NCBI RefSeq assembly: GCF_004342225.1
Contig: NZ_SMAR01000009.1
Coordinates: forward strand, 62,001 to 126,000
Length of the DNA stretch: 64,000 nucleotides
Source: Martelella mediterranea
GTDB lineage: Bacteria; Pseudomonadota; Alphaproteobacteria; Rhizobiales; Rhizobiaceae
Direction of reading: 5' to 3'
Positions 8,091 to 17,297 of this stretch are shown one piece after another (positions within the stretch are counted from its first letter, which is position 1; each line of letters starts with the position of its first letter). The notes under the pieces were generated by a model, which did no database searches, was not told the DNA's origin, and saw only the letters and a list, made by a program, of their open reading frames with translations. A program made the position numbers and the translations under genes.

Positions 8091-9049
8091 AATCACTTAT
8101 TACTCGCATTGTACTGAAAGCGCGGCAGTTCCAGCAATGGTCTGCCGCTCAGCTTATCTTCGCGCTGCTCTCGGTTTTAAAGCTGTTTCCGGCGGATGGA
8201 TCCATTCGGTTTGCCGATCGCGCAATGCGATGGTTGGGGCCGAAAATCGGGCGCCACAAGCTTATTCTCAAGAATTTGCGTGAAGCTTATCCTGAAAAGG
8301 ATGAGGCGGAGATTGAGCGGATTGCAATTGCCAGCTGGGGTCATATCGGCCGGCTGGCTGCAGAATATGTCTTTCTTGACAAGCTGTTCGATTTTGACCC
8401 CGAAAACCCGGATACGGGACGTATTGAGGTTGAAGGTGTTGAACGGTTCAAGGAACTTCTGGCGCTTGACCGGCCCTTTATTGTGTTTACGGCACACACT
8501 GCCAACTTTGAGCTTCTTCCCGTCGCTGCGGCATCATTCGGCCTTTATGTCAGCGTCCTGTTTCGCCCGCCGAATAATCCTTACATCGCGGACAAGGTGT
8601 TTCGCTTCCGGCGTAAACGTATGGGCAAGCTCGTACCCTCTCACGCCGGTTCGGCCTTTGCACTCGCGCATGCGCTGGAACAGGGGCAGGGCGTGGGCGT
8701 TCTGGTCGACCAGAAGTTCAGGCGCGGGATGCCGACGCAATTCTTCGGCCAGGAGGTCAGAACCAACCCTCTGCTCGCCAAGCTTGCCCGCCAGTTCGAT
8801 TGCGCCATCTTTCCGGCGCGCTGTATCCGGCTTCCGGATAACCGCTTCAGGCTCGTGCTTGAGCGGGAAGTCGAGATTCCGCGAAATGAAAGCGGTGCTG
8901 TCGATGTCAACGCTACGGCGCAGATGTTGAACGACAAGGTGGAAAGCTGGGTTCGCGAATATCCCGAACAGTGGCTTTGGTATCATGATCGCTGGAGCCG
9001 ACGGAAAACCGTCGGCGAGCGCATGAAAAGCAAACAGTCCGGGCAATAA
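8087..9049 (+). CDS. lpxXL: LpxXL, very-long-chain lipid A acyltransferase (LpxL/HtrB family)
   Basis: Transfers the AcpXL-bound very long hydroxyacyl chain to Kdo2-lipid A precursor at the inner membrane. The 320-residue protein has an N-terminal hydrophobic anchor (about residues 20-35), the HX4E catalytic motif (His137-TANF-Glu142) and the LVDQKFRRG segment of the family. The GTG start at 8087 overlaps the adhXL stop (GTGA), showing translational coupling. It is the last gene of the operon and converges on the glutathione transferase gene 9 bases away. Confidence 0.92.
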   Translation: MKSLITRIVLKARQFQQWSAAQLIFALLSVLKLFPADGSIRFADRAMRWLGPKIGRHKLILKNLREAYPEKDEAEIERIAIASWGHIGRLAAEYVFLDKLFDFDPENPDTGRIEVEGVERFKELLALDRPFIVFTAHTANFELLPVAAASFGLYVSVLFRPPNNPYIADKVFRFRRKRMGKLVPSHAGSAFALAHALEQGQGVGVLVDQKFRRGMPTQFFGQEVRTNPLLAKLARQFDCAIFPARCIRLPDNRFRLVLEREVEIPRNESGAVDVNATAQMLNDKVESWVREYPEQWLWYHDRWSRRKTVGERMKSKQSGQ

Positions 9050-9058
9050 GCTCAGATT

Positions 9059-9673
9059 TCACATCGCGGCAGCAGCTTCGTCATCAAGCCTGTTGGCTTC
9101 GGCATAGGCAGGCCGAGCGGCCAGACGCTCTGCATAAGCTTTGAAACCCGGGCGCTCGTCCAGAGTTCCGAACTGGAGCCCCCAGATGATCTGCGAGCCG
9201 ACATAAACATCAGCGGCTGTAAAGCGTGATCCTGTCAGGTAGTCCTTGTCGGAAAGCGCCTTTTCTAGTGTATCCAGCACCAGGTTGAAGTGTCCGTATC
9301 CCACCATCCGTTCGCGTTCTTCGGGCACGGTGAAGCCAAGAGCCCGGTTCACTGCCGCAGATTCCAGCGGACCGGCGGCAAAGAACATCCAGCGATAATA
9401 GTCGGCGCGTTCCTCACTGGTCGGTGCCAGAACTGCATCGGGCATGACCTCGGCAAGATAGGCGCAGATAGCAGCACATTCGGTGACGATCTTGCCGTTG
9501 TGCGAGATTGCAGGAACCTTGCCCATTGGATTGATGGCTCTGTACGCCGCGTCCTTCATAGTTCCATCATAGGTCAGAATGTGCGTTTCGTAGGGAAGGG
9601 CAGTCTCCTCCAGCATCCAGCGTACGATGCGGCCACGTGATTGCGGGTTGGTGTAGAAATCAATCTTGGTCAA
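9059..9673 (-). CDS. Glutathione S-transferase family protein
   Basis: Cytosolic GST of 204 residues: an N-terminal thioredoxin-fold domain (MTKIDFYTNPQSRGRIVRW, then NPMGKVPAISHNG with the cis-Pro and TECAAICAYLA) and an all-alpha C-terminal domain with the N-capping GSRFTAADVYVGS segment. I chose a TTG start at 9673 because GAGGAGGA stands 7 bases upstream and the protein then begins at the usual GST N-terminus; a longer ATG frame (9721) has no good ribosome site. The substrate cannot be told. It lies downstream of icd behind an intrinsic terminator, so it probably has its own promoter. Confidence 0.87.
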   Translation of the reverse strand: MTKIDFYTNPQSRGRIVRWMLEETALPYETHILTYDGTMKDAAYRAINPMGKVPAISHNGKIVTECAAICAYLAEVMPDAVLAPTSEERADYYRWMFFAAGPLESAAVNRALGFTVPEERERMVGYGHFNLVLDTLEKALSDKDYLTGSRFTAADVYVGSQIIWGLQFGTLDERPGFKAYAERLAARPAYAEANRLDDEAAAAM

Positions 9674-9756
9674 CGGGTGTTCCTCCTCAAGTGTGTTCCT
9701 GATATGTTCTTTTAGCGCCATTTTGCTTGTGCTGGAAGCTGATTTCGGTCGCAGCA

Positions 9757-9788
9757 ACAAAAAACCCGGCGGGAGGCCGGGTTTTTCG
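9757..9788 (-). terminator. Intrinsic terminator after icd
   Basis: The stem AACCCGGC/GCCGGGTT with a GGGAG loop is followed on the minus strand by a run of T. It lies 21 bases past the icd stop. A T run on the plus side makes it possibly bidirectional. Confidence 0.88.
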
Positions 9789-9808
9789 AAGTGCATCTTT
9801 CAGATCAA

Positions 9809-11023
9809 TCAGGCTGCCATTGCCTTCTGCAGATTTTCGTCGATCTTATCGAGGAATGCCGTGGTCGAAAGCCATGGCTGATCGGGGCCGATCAGCAGCG
9901 CCAGATCCTTGGTCATGTGACCGGATTCAACGGTCTCAATGCAAACGGTTTCCAGCTTGTCTGCGAATTCTGCCAGTTCCTTGTTATCGTCCAGCTTGGC
10001 ACGGTGGGCCAGGCCGCGTGTCCATGCGAAGATCGAAGCGATCGAGTTGGTCGAGGTTTCCTGACCCTTTTGGTGCTGCCGGTAATGGCGCGTCACTGTG
10101 CCGTGCGCGGCCTCTGCCTCGACCGTCTTGCCGTCCGGTGTCATCAGAACCGAAGTCATCAGGCCGAGCGACCCAAAGCCCTGCGCAACGATATCAGACT
10201 GAACGTCGCCATCGTAGTTCTTGCAGGCCCAGACGTAGCCGCCGGACCACTTCAGGGCGGAGGCAACCATATCGTCGATCAGGCGGTGTTCGTACCAGAT
10301 TTTCTTGGCTTCAAACTGATCTTTGAATTCTGCGTCGAAAACTTCCTGGAACAGATCCTTGAAGCGTCCGTCATAGACCTTCAGGATTGTGTTCTTCGTC
10401 GACAGGTAGCATGGAACACCACGCTGCAGAGCGTAGTTGAAAGAAGCGCGCGCGAAATCACGGATCGAGTCGTCACGGTTATACATCGCCATCGCGACAC
10501 CGGAAGACGGTGCGTCGTAAACGTCATGCTCGATTTCTGTTCCGTCTTCGCCGACGAATTTGATCGAAAGCTTGCCCTTACCCGGGAACTTGAAGTCGGT
10601 CGCGCGATACTGGTCACCGAAGGCATGACGGCCAACGATGATCGGCTGCGTCCAGCCTGGAACCAGGCGCGGAACGTTCTGCATGATAATCGGCTCGCGG
10701 AAGATCACGCCACCGAGAATGTTGCGGATCGTGCCATTGGGCGAACGCCACATTTTCTTCAGGCCGAATTCTTCAACACGGCCTTCATCCGGCGTGATGG
10801 TTGCGCATTTGATGCCAACGCCGTGCTTTTTGATGGCATTCGCAGCGTCAACGGTCACCTGATCATCGGTAGCATCGCGGTTCTGAACCGACAGGTCATA
10901 GTATTCGATCGGGAGATCGAGATAAGGAAAAATCAGCTTTTCCTTGATGAACTGCCAGATGATGCGGGTCATTTCGTCGCCGTCGAGATCGACGACCGGG
11001 TTTGCCACCTTGATCTTCGTCAT
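9809..11023 (-). CDS. icd: NADP-dependent isocitrate dehydrogenase
   Basis: TCA-cycle enzyme converting isocitrate to 2-oxoglutarate with NADPH formation. The 404-residue protein starts [20 protein letters not shown] and carries the conserved segments of the eukaryotic-like (type II) dimeric family used by alphaproteobacteria: [10 protein letters not shown], the Asp-rich metal site [18 protein letters not shown] and [11 protein letters not shown] for NADP specificity. GAGGATGG precedes the ATG. It is monocistronic, with a strong terminator just downstream. A long opposite-strand open frame across it has no family resemblance and was rejected. Confidence 0.96.
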   Translation of the reverse strand: MTKIKVANPVVDLDGDEMTRIIWQFIKEKLIFPYLDLPIEYYDLSVQNRDATDDQVTVDAANAIKKHGVGIKCATITPDEGRVEEFGLKKMWRSPNGTIRNILGGVIFREPIIMQNVPRLVPGWTQPIIVGRHAFGDQYRATDFKFPGKGKLSIKFVGEDGTEIEHDVYDAPSSGVAMAMYNRDDSIRDFARASFNYALQRGVPCYLSTKNTILKVYDGRFKDLFQEVFDAEFKDQFEAKKIWYEHRLIDDMVASALKWSGGYVWACKNYDGDVQSDIVAQGFGSLGLMTSVLMTPDGKTVEAEAAHGTVTRHYRQHQKGQETSTNSIASIFAWTRGLAHRAKLDDNKELAEFADKLETVCIETVESGHMTKDLALLIGPDQPWLSTTAFLDKIDENLQKAMAA

Positions 11024-11234
11024 TTTCCATCCTCGTCTGAAGTGAGCCGGTTTCCGGCACCTTGCGTTTTCAAGAAGTCTGGAGCGCTATAGCATTGCGA
11101 TGCCGGGGAAAAAAGGCATTCGGATGCGAAACTTTAGTAAAAGACAAGCCTGTCCGTTTGAATTTTGCCAGCTCCGGTTCTTTTGCGTTTCCTGTCCATG
11201 ACGCCGGCTTTGATATTGGACACTCCAATTTGTG

Positions 11235-11263
11235 TAACAATTGTTATTTTTAAAACATTTGTT
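11235..11263. promoter_or_regulatory. Twin palindromes upstream of psuK
   Basis: TAACAATTGTTA (11235-11246) is a perfect palindrome, and AACATTTGTT (11254-11263) is a similar imperfect one; the centres are 18 bp apart. They lie 28-56 bases before the psuK ATG in AT-rich DNA. Since PsuK has an N-terminal HTH, an autoregulatory operator is possible; this is inference. Confidence 0.4.
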
Positions 11264-11290
11264 ATGATGCGGGCTCATCGGGAGTGCAAT

Positions 11291-12427
11291 ATGTCTGAAT
11301 TGAGTGGTCCGGAAACTTCGGTTCTCAACATGATCCGTGAAAATCCGTTTGTTGGTCAGCAGGAAATGGCGGATCAGCTGGGGCTTTCGAGGTCTGCTAT
11401 CGCAGCGTATATCGTGAAGCTGACGGAAAAAGGTTATATTCTTGGCCGTGGCTATGTGCTGCCGCGGGAAGACCGGGTGATGGTGCTGGGCGGCGCCGTT
11501 ATTGATCGTAAATACCTTGCCCGTTCGCCGCTGATCGCAGGCACTTCCAACCCGGTTGAGGGCATGCGAAGTTTCGGCGGCGTGGCCCGCAATGTGGCAG
11601 AGAATCTGGCCCTTCTTGGTGCCAGCACGGGCTTTATTTCAGCAGTTGGAGCGGATGAGAGTGGCCGTGATCTGTTGCGATACATGCGCGACCGTGGTGT
11701 CGACGTCTCCAGCGTGATCTCTCTGGCGCAGGAGCGCACAGCCGAATATGCTGCGGTATTGGAGCCTTCCGGCGACCTTGCTTTCGGCATAGCTGACATG
11801 GCGATTTTTGATCGGCTGACACCGGAACTGATGGAGAATGTCTGGTCTTCGGTAACATCGGCCAGGCTTGTTTTTGCTGATTGTAATCTGCCTGCCGAAA
11901 CGCTGTCTGCATTGATCTCGAAGAGCAAAGCTGGCCGGTTTGAACTTGCCGTCGATGCTGTTTCGACACCGAAGGTGACGCGGTTGCCGCAAAACCTTGA
12001 TGGTATCGATTTGCTGTTTCTCAATCTGGATGAAGCAAGCACTTTGCTGGGCAAGACGTTTTCACGCACCATCGACGGGATGCGTGAGGCGGCCTTGAAA
12101 TTGCATGGATGCGGGGCAGGTGCCGTCATTCTTTCCTGCGGCACAGATGGTGTTGTGGTGGCATCGCAAACCGATGAATGCTTCATTCCTGTCGTGAAGG
12201 CCAATCCCGTTGATATGACCGGGGCCGGGGATGCCATGATTGCAGGAACCCTGTTTTATTACCTTGAAAACGCTGAGCTTTGTGATGCCGTGCGCAAGGG
12301 CGCGCTCATTGGTTCCATGACGACCGAAAGCGCTGCCAGCGTTCATCCGGAGCTTTCAACCCATTTTGTCGAAGCCAATCTGCACAGGCTCGATCCGCAT
12401 TTAAACCATGGAGATACAATTGTCTGA
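11291..12427 (+). CDS. psuK: PfkB-family carbohydrate kinase with N-terminal HTH, probable pseudouridine kinase
   Basis: A 378-residue protein with two parts. Residues 1-55 form a winged-helix DNA-binding domain (VLNMIRENPFVGQQEMADQL, LSRSAIAAYIVKL), like the YeiC/ribokinase-type kinases that carry a regulator domain. Residues 62-370 are a PfkB kinase with the GG motif (GGVARNVAENLALLG) and the catalytic DMTGAGDAM. The next gene is psuG, so the substrate is most likely pseudouridine, phosphorylated to pseudouridine 5'-phosphate before C-C glycosidic cleavage. GGGAG precedes the ATG at 11291. The HTH could bind the twin palindromes upstream. Confidence 0.87.
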   Translation: MSELSGPETSVLNMIRENPFVGQQEMADQLGLSRSAIAAYIVKLTEKGYILGRGYVLPREDRVMVLGGAVIDRKYLARSPLIAGTSNPVEGMRSFGGVARNVAENLALLGASTGFISAVGADESGRDLLRYMRDRGVDVSSVISLAQERTAEYAAVLEPSGDLAFGIADMAIFDRLTPELMENVWSSVTSARLVFADCNLPAETLSALISKSKAGRFELAVDAVSTPKVTRLPQNLDGIDLLFLNLDEASTLLGKTFSRTIDGMREAALKLHGCGAGAVILSCGTDGVVVASQTDECFIPVVKANPVDMTGAGDAMIAGTLFYYLENAELCDAVRKGALIGSMTTESAASVHPELSTHFVEANLHRLDPHLNHGDTIV

Positions 12428-13337
12428 GATTGAAGTCATTCTGAGCAAGGAAGTGAAGGCTGCGCTGGAAACCGGAAAGCCGGTCGTCGCGCTGGAATCG
12501 ACGATTATCACTCACGGTATGCCCTATCCTGCAAATCTGGAGACCGCGCTTGCTGTTGAGGAGGTTGTTCGGGAAAATGGCGCAGTGCCGGCCACGATTG
12601 CCGTCATCGAAGGTCGGCTGCATGCTGGTCTCGATCGTGATGTGATTGAGCGCCTGGCCAAGGTCGAGGATGGAATCGTAAAGGCGTCTGGCCGCGACCT
12701 TGCCGTTGCGATTGTGAAAGGTCAGACAGCTGGAACCACGGTTTCTGCGACGATGAAAATTGCGGCGCTGGCCGGAATTTCTGTCTTTGCGACCGGTGGT
12801 GTCGGTGGCGTTCACCGCGGTGCGGAGCACACGTTCGATATTTCTGCAGATCTGAGCGAACTGGGCCGTACACCGGTTACTGTCGTTTGTGCCGGTGTAA
12901 AGTCGATTCTCGATATTCCGAAAACGCTGGAGTATCTGGAGACCCAGCGTGTTCCGGTCATCGCGTATCAAAGTGATGATTTTCCGGCATTCTTTACCCG
13001 TTCGAGCGGATACCCGGCTGACCACCGCCTTGATAGCGCGGAGGAACTGGCGGGAATGGTTCTGGCGCACGATCGACTGGAGACGGGAACTGGTGTTCTG
13101 GTGGCCAATCCTGTGCCTGAAGCAGATGCTTTGACGCATGAATTCATCGATGGAACGATCGAAAATGCTGTGCGTGAAGCGGATGAAAAGAGTGTTACCC
13201 GTAAGGAGCTGACGCCATTCCTGCTGGCACGCATTAATGAGCTGTCCGAAGGTCGCAGCCTCACCGCAAATATCGCGCTTGTGAAGAACAACGCGAAACT
13301 GGCGGCGCAGATTGCAGTGGCAAAAGCTGCAATCTGA
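12408..13337 (+). CDS. psuG: Pseudouridine-5'-phosphate glycosidase
   Basis: PsuG breaks the C-C bond of pseudouridine 5'-phosphate to uracil and ribose 5-phosphate. The 309-residue protein has the family segments ALESTIITHGMPYPANL, ATIAVIEGR and FATGGVGGVHRGAE. It follows psuK with an overlap: the ATG at 12408 lies 20 bases inside psuK. A TTG at 12420, preceded by GGAG 6 bases away, is an equally good start and would give 305 residues. Together the pair forms a complete pseudouridine salvage route; no dedicated transporter was seen next to it. Confidence 0.93.
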   Translation: MEIQLSEIEVILSKEVKAALETGKPVVALESTIITHGMPYPANLETALAVEEVVRENGAVPATIAVIEGRLHAGLDRDVIERLAKVEDGIVKASGRDLAVAIVKGQTAGTTVSATMKIAALAGISVFATGGVGGVHRGAEHTFDISADLSELGRTPVTVVCAGVKSILDIPKTLEYLETQRVPVIAYQSDDFPAFFTRSSGYPADHRLDSAEELAGMVLAHDRLETGTGVLVANPVPEADALTHEFIDGTIENAVREADEKSVTRKELTPFLLARINELSEGRSLTANIALVKNNAKLAAQIAVAKAAI

Positions 13338-13417
13338 GGCCCTGTTTGTTCAGGCTGATTGCGTTTTGCAGACAGGCGGCGTTAGGTTTGCCACAGTAAA
13401 CCAAGACGGAGTCTGTC

Positions 13418-14410
13418 ATGTCCGATAACTTTCCGGCAATGATCATTCGGGATAAAGAGCAGAAGGGGGCAAGCCTTGAAACGCTGTCGCCCTCTGATCT
13501 GCCGGATTATCCAGTGCTCGTGCGTGTCGATTATTCATCTCTGAATTACAAAGATGGATTGGCAGTGACCGGGAAAGGGCGAATCGCCCGACGCTTTCCC
13601 ATGGTGCCTGGCATCGACGTTGCTGGCACTGTGGTGGAATCCGACGATCCGGCGTTTAGTCCCGGAGACCAGGTCATTGCGAACGGGCATGGCCTGTCTG
13701 AGACGGAGTGGGGTGCCTACAGCACATTCCAGCGTCTGAAACCGGAATGGCTGATGCACCAGCCGGAAGGTTTTTCTCAAAAGCAGGCAATGGCCATCGG
13801 GACAGCAGGTTACACGGCGGCCTTGTGCGTCAATCAGTTGATTTCGTGGGGTGGGCTGGCTTCAGATCAGGGGCAGGTCCTTGTCACAGGCGCTGCCGGT
13901 GGCGTCGGATCATTTGCAGTCTCGTTGCTCAGCTCGCTCGGTTTCGATGTCACGGCTTCGACGGGGCGATCCCAGACGCATGATTACCTTCGTTCGCTGG
14001 GGGCGTCATCGTTTATCGACCGGGCGGAACTGTCCGAGCCGGGTAAACCGCTGCAAGCAGAACGCTGGATCGGGGCGGTTGATACCGTGGGGTCTGTGAC
14101 GCTGGCAAATGTTCTCGCGCAGACGGCCTATGGCGGGGCCGTTACAGCCTGTGGGCTGGCCGGTGGATATGACCTTCCTGCAAGTGTGATGCCGCATATC
14201 CTCCGCTCCGTTGCGCTGATTGGCGTGGATTCCGTTATGGCGCCGAAGAAACGTCGCGAGGCCGCCTGGCGGCTTCTGCAGAAAACGCTTCAGCCGGAGC
14301 ATATTGATATAATTGCGCCGATTGAGATCGGGTTTGACCGGCTGCCGAAGGCGGCTGAAGCCATTCTTGCAGGCAAAATTCGTGGCCGTGTCGTTTTGAA
14401 ACTTGGTTAG
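13418..14410 (+). CDS. acuI: YhdH/AcuI-type MDR oxidoreductase (probable acrylyl-CoA reductase)
   Basis: A 330-residue zinc-free MDR protein of the YhdH/AcuI family, members of which reduce acrylyl-CoA to propionyl-CoA with NADPH. It shows DYSSLNYKDGLAVTGKG, FPMVPGIDVAGTV, the nucleotide-binding VLVTGAAGGVGSFAVSLL and the C-terminal GRVVLKL. No structural-zinc cysteine cluster is present. It is preceded by an 80-bp gap after psuG and may be a separate unit. The family call is firm, the substrate less so. The stop is TAG, followed by AGCG, as at the repeat copies, but the following DNA is not that repeat. Confidence 0.85.
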   Translation: MSDNFPAMIIRDKEQKGASLETLSPSDLPDYPVLVRVDYSSLNYKDGLAVTGKGRIARRFPMVPGIDVAGTVVESDDPAFSPGDQVIANGHGLSETEWGAYSTFQRLKPEWLMHQPEGFSQKQAMAIGTAGYTAALCVNQLISWGGLASDQGQVLVTGAAGGVGSFAVSLLSSLGFDVTASTGRSQTHDYLRSLGASSFIDRAELSEPGKPLQAERWIGAVDTVGSVTLANVLAQTAYGGAVTACGLAGGYDLPASVMPHILRSVALIGVDSVMAPKKRREAAWRLLQKTLQPEHIDIIAPIEIGFDRLPKAAEAILAGKIRGRVVLKLG

Positions 14411-14521
14411 AGCGTCAGGTAGAGAAGCGGAGTCCGTTTCTTCGCGGCCTCGAAGCTAAAGAACGTACGACACGTCGTTGCGAGCATTGCGATGAAGAAT
14501 GAGGGCAGCCTGATCAGCCGG

Positions 14522-15199
14522 TCAGGCCTGCTCCAGTTCTTCAGACTTCGCAACGAGGCCATCATCCTCATTTTCTTTCAGGAAGTTTGCGAAATAACGA
14601 GAAAGTTTCGGGATTTTGATCAGTTCGTCCATTGAGTACTTATGGGAATCGCGCACCAGCGTTGAAGGGTTAAAATAGGCTTCCGCGTTTTCCGGTGTCA
14701 GGACGAATGGCGGCTTTCCCTCGCGGCAAAGGATATAGCTCATAATGAGCGCACCGGTGCGGTGATTGCCTTCGATAAAGAGCTGGGGACGACTGAGCAC
14801 ACGCACATAGATACCGGCTGCGCGCTTGCGCACGGGCTTCTTCAAATGGCGATTATACCAGTCAACCAGTCCGCCAATGTCACCGTAATGGCGGTCATAA
14901 AAATGCTCTTCGGTACGCAGAATGTGATTTGAAAATTCTGCACGCGCTTTCGGATCAGAACCACAGAGAACCAGGTGGTTAAGTTCCAGGAGGTGGTGAA
15001 ATTCTCCGATATGGAGCAGGTCCACGCCGTCATTCAGGAGGCCGTTGATATAAGCGTAGCCTTCCATCATATGTTCAATCACCGTGTCAGGCATACCGTC
15101 ACGGCGCATCGTCAGCATAGCATTGATGCGGTCAAACTGCCGCTGCGTGTCTCGCAGCTTGGCTTCGATCTTTTTAAGGTCGAGGCTGTGTTTGAACAT
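14522..15199 (-). CDS. Fic-domain protein with a non-canonical active-site motif
   Basis: A 225-residue Fic-fold protein. Canonical Fic AMP transferases use HxFx(D/E)GNGRxxR; here the corresponding stretch is Q139-L-F-I-E-G-N-H-R-T-G-A150, so the catalytic His is Gln, the second Gly of GNG is His, and the last Arg is Ala. Phe141, Glu143, Asn145 and Arg147 remain. No clear (S/T)xxxE(G/N) inhibitory helix was found. It may be catalytically changed (another nucleotidyl or phospho-transfer) or inactive. There is no adjacent antitoxin gene; its upstream neighbour on the same strand is pstB, from which a terminator separates it. Convergent with acuI. Confidence 0.8.
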   Translation of the reverse strand: MFKHSLDLKKIEAKLRDTQRQFDRINAMLTMRRDGMPDTVIEHMMEGYAYINGLLNDGVDLLHIGEFHHLLELNHLVLCGSDPKARAEFSNHILRTEEHFYDRHYGDIGGLVDWYNRHLKKPVRKRAAGIYVRVLSRPQLFIEGNHRTGALIMSYILCREGKPPFVLTPENAEAYFNPSTLVRDSHKYSMDELIKIPKLSRYFANFLKENEDDGLVAKSEELEQA

Positions 15200-15462
15200 A
15201 AATGGTTTCCAGAATCGGTTTCAGGCTCCGGAAAATCAAATGTTCCGAAATCTGCAGTTTTCGTAACCGTAGCCCTGACATCTTTCAGGTGTCAAAACAA
15301 CGTCAGAAGCATGAAGTCAGCAAGACATAAACTTTAACTGTGAACGCGAATTTGACGATCTCATGCGCGTTAAGCTGTTTGAAACAGGCCATCTTTCAGT
15401 TTCTGACCATTGTCAGGCATTATAGGACAACGTGAATAATGCGCAAACCGAAGCCTGATATT

Positions 15463-15494
15463 CAAAAGGCGGCTCTATGAAACATAGCGCCGCC
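15463..15494 (-). terminator. Intrinsic terminator after pstB
   Basis: A 12-bp stem with one mismatch (GGCGGCGCTATG against CATAGAGCCGCC) is followed on the minus strand by TTTTGAA. It lies 28 bases past the pstB stop. The rest of the 322-bp gap between fic and pstB holds nothing I recognise, in particular no remnant of phoU. Confidence 0.85.
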
Positions 15495-15521
15495 CGAAGA
15501 GAATGATACCGGGTAGTGTGA

Positions 15522-16352
15522 TCAGCTGAATTCGCCGGAAAGGTATTCCTTGGTCAGGGTTTCTTTCGGATTTTCAAAGATCTGCTTGGTCTCGCCAACT
15601 TCTACGAGGAAACCGGTGCGGCCGCCCTGTGACATGTCGACGGAGAAGAATGCCGTCTTGTCAGCGACGCGGATTGCCTGCTGCATGTTGTGGGTGACGA
15701 TGGCAACCGTGTAATCTTTCTTGAGCTCCAGCATCAGTTCTTCGATCTGGCGCGTTGCGATCGGATCAAGCGCAGAGCAGGGCTCATCCATCAGGAGAAC
15801 GGTCGGCTCTGTGGCAATGGCGCGCGCGATGCAAAGACGTTGCTGCTGACCACCTGAAAGCGACAGACCATTCTGCTTCAGTTTGTCCTTGACCTCGTTC
15901 CAGAGTGCAGCACGTCGCAGCGCCTTTTCAACGCGACCGGAAAGGTCACCCTTAAAACCGTTCAGACGCAGACCAAAAGCAACATTTTCAAAAATGCTCA
16001 TCGAAAACGGGTTGGGCTGCTGGAACACCATTCCGATGTGGCGACGGACGACAACCGGATCAACGTTCTTGCCGTAAACATCCTGACCCAGGAAGTGTAC
16101 GTGACCTTCCAGACGGAAAACCGGGATCAGATCGTTCATACGGTTCAGGCTGCGCAGAACCGTCGACTTGCCGCAACCGGACGGACCGATAAAGCCAGTG
16201 ATCTTGCCCTTTTCGATGTCGACATCAGCGTCGCGAACAGCAAGGAAATCACCGTAAAAGATCTTCTCGATCTTTGCGCCGATCGCGACTTCGCCGCTTT
16301 CAGCCTGCGCATTGGCGTCCCGAAGGTTACTCATTTCCATGGTAGCAGACAT
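15522..16352 (-). CDS. pstB: Phosphate ABC transporter ATP-binding protein
   Basis: ATPase of the high-affinity phosphate importer PstSCAB. The 276-residue protein has the Walker [10 protein letters not shown] (56-64), the signature LSGGQQQR, the Walker [14 protein letters not shown] and the switch [10 protein letters not shown], all intact. PstB also relays phosphate status to PhoR through PhoU in other bacteria. It is the last gene of pstSCAB; a strong terminator follows, so phoU and phoB are not part of this unit. Confidence 0.96.
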   Translation of the reverse strand: MSATMEMSNLRDANAQAESGEVAIGAKIEKIFYGDFLAVRDADVDIEKGKITGFIGPSGCGKSTVLRSLNRMNDLIPVFRLEGHVHFLGQDVYGKNVDPVVVRRHIGMVFQQPNPFSMSIFENVAFGLRLNGFKGDLSGRVEKALRRAALWNEVKDKLKQNGLSLSGGQQQRLCIARAIATEPTVLLMDEPCSALDPIATRQIEELMLELKKDYTVAIVTHNMQQAIRVADKTAFFSVDMSQGGRTGFLVEVGETKQIFENPKETLTKEYLSGEFS

Positions 16353-16371
16353 TGTTTCAGACCTTTTATAA

Positions 16372-17274
16372 TCACACGCGGCGTGTTCCGAAGGAACGGC
16401 TCAGGATGTTGAACACAAGAACGATCAGCACCAGCACCAGTGAGGCAGTCCAGGCAAGCTCGATCTGGTTTTCATAGGGCATTGCTGAGAAGTTATAGAT
16501 CAAAATCGACAGCGAAGCAGTCGGTTCTGTGAAACTCCCGATCCAGTAGTTCGAAAACAGCGCTGTGAACAGAAGCGGGGCAGATTCCCCCGAGGCTCCG
16601 GCCACCGCAAGCATTACACCGGTCATAACACCTGGAAGCGCTGTCGGCAAAACAATTTTAGTTGCGACTTGAGAAGAATTGCAGCCCATACCGTAGGCGG
16701 CATCTTTCATGCGCTGCGGCACCATTCTGAAGGCCTGTTCAGATGTCAGCAGAACGGTCGGCAGCATCAGGATTGCCAGCGATACGCCACCGGCAATGGC
16801 GGAGTAGGTGCCCATGACAACAACAAGCCAGGCATAAACGAACACGCCGGACAGAATGGACGGGAACCCGGTCAGAACCTTGCCGACGAAACGTATAGCG
16901 GCGGAAAACCGGCCGTTGGGGTTGATCAGACCAGTGTAGATGCCGCCCAGAACGCCGATCGGGATCGAGATCAGTGCGCCGATTGCAACCATAACCAGCG
17001 TGCCGACGATGGCGTTACCAATGCCGCCACCCTGTTCAAACGGAGCAGGCGGCAGCTCTGTGAAAATCGCTGTGCTGAGACGAACGCCACCGCGGCTGAT
17101 CAGCATATAAAGAACCGAAATCAGCGGAATGGCTGCGATGCCAGCCAGTATCCAGAGGAGAATTGTCTGGACAAAATTCATCAGTGTTCGCTTTTCAGCA
17201 AACGAAAAATCCAGATTTGTGTCGCCGAGCGCGATTGCCTCGGGGTTCATCGATGTTTGATCCGTCATACTCAT
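16372..17274 (-). CDS. pstA: Phosphate ABC transporter permease PstA
   Basis: Inner-membrane permease subunit forming the channel with PstC. The 300-residue protein has six predicted membrane segments, the first at about 33-58 ([20 protein letters not shown]) and the last near the C-terminus, and the EAA-loop region around [20 protein letters not shown]. The ATG at 17274 is the longest start; ATG 17268 is two codons in. It lies 23 bases after pstC and 19 before pstB, consistent with one transcript. Confidence 0.94.
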   Translation of the reverse strand: MSMTDQTSMNPEAIALGDTNLDFSFAEKRTLMNFVQTILLWILAGIAAIPLISVLYMLISRGGVRLSTAIFTELPPAPFEQGGGIGNAIVGTLVMVAIGALISIPIGVLGGIYTGLINPNGRFSAAIRFVGKVLTGFPSILSGVFVYAWLVVVMGTYSAIAGGVSLAILMLPTVLLTSEQAFRMVPQRMKDAAYGMGCNSSQVATKIVLPTALPGVMTGVMLAVAGASGESAPLLFTALFSNYWIGSFTEPTASLSILIYNFSAMPYENQIELAWTASLVLVLIVLVFNILSRSFGTRRV

Positions 17275-17297
17275 CTTGATGCTTACCCTTTATGGCC

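Noticed and set aside
9791-11092. Long open frame on the plus strand opposite icd (433 codons)
   Set aside because: It is the antisense shadow of a well-conserved icd gene, resembles no family I know, and has no ribosome site; GC-rich third positions keep the opposite frame open.
14408-14470. TAG-AGCG after acuI looked like a fourth copy of the intergenic repeat
   Set aside because: Only the first few bases match; the hairpins and the GCATCG core are missing.
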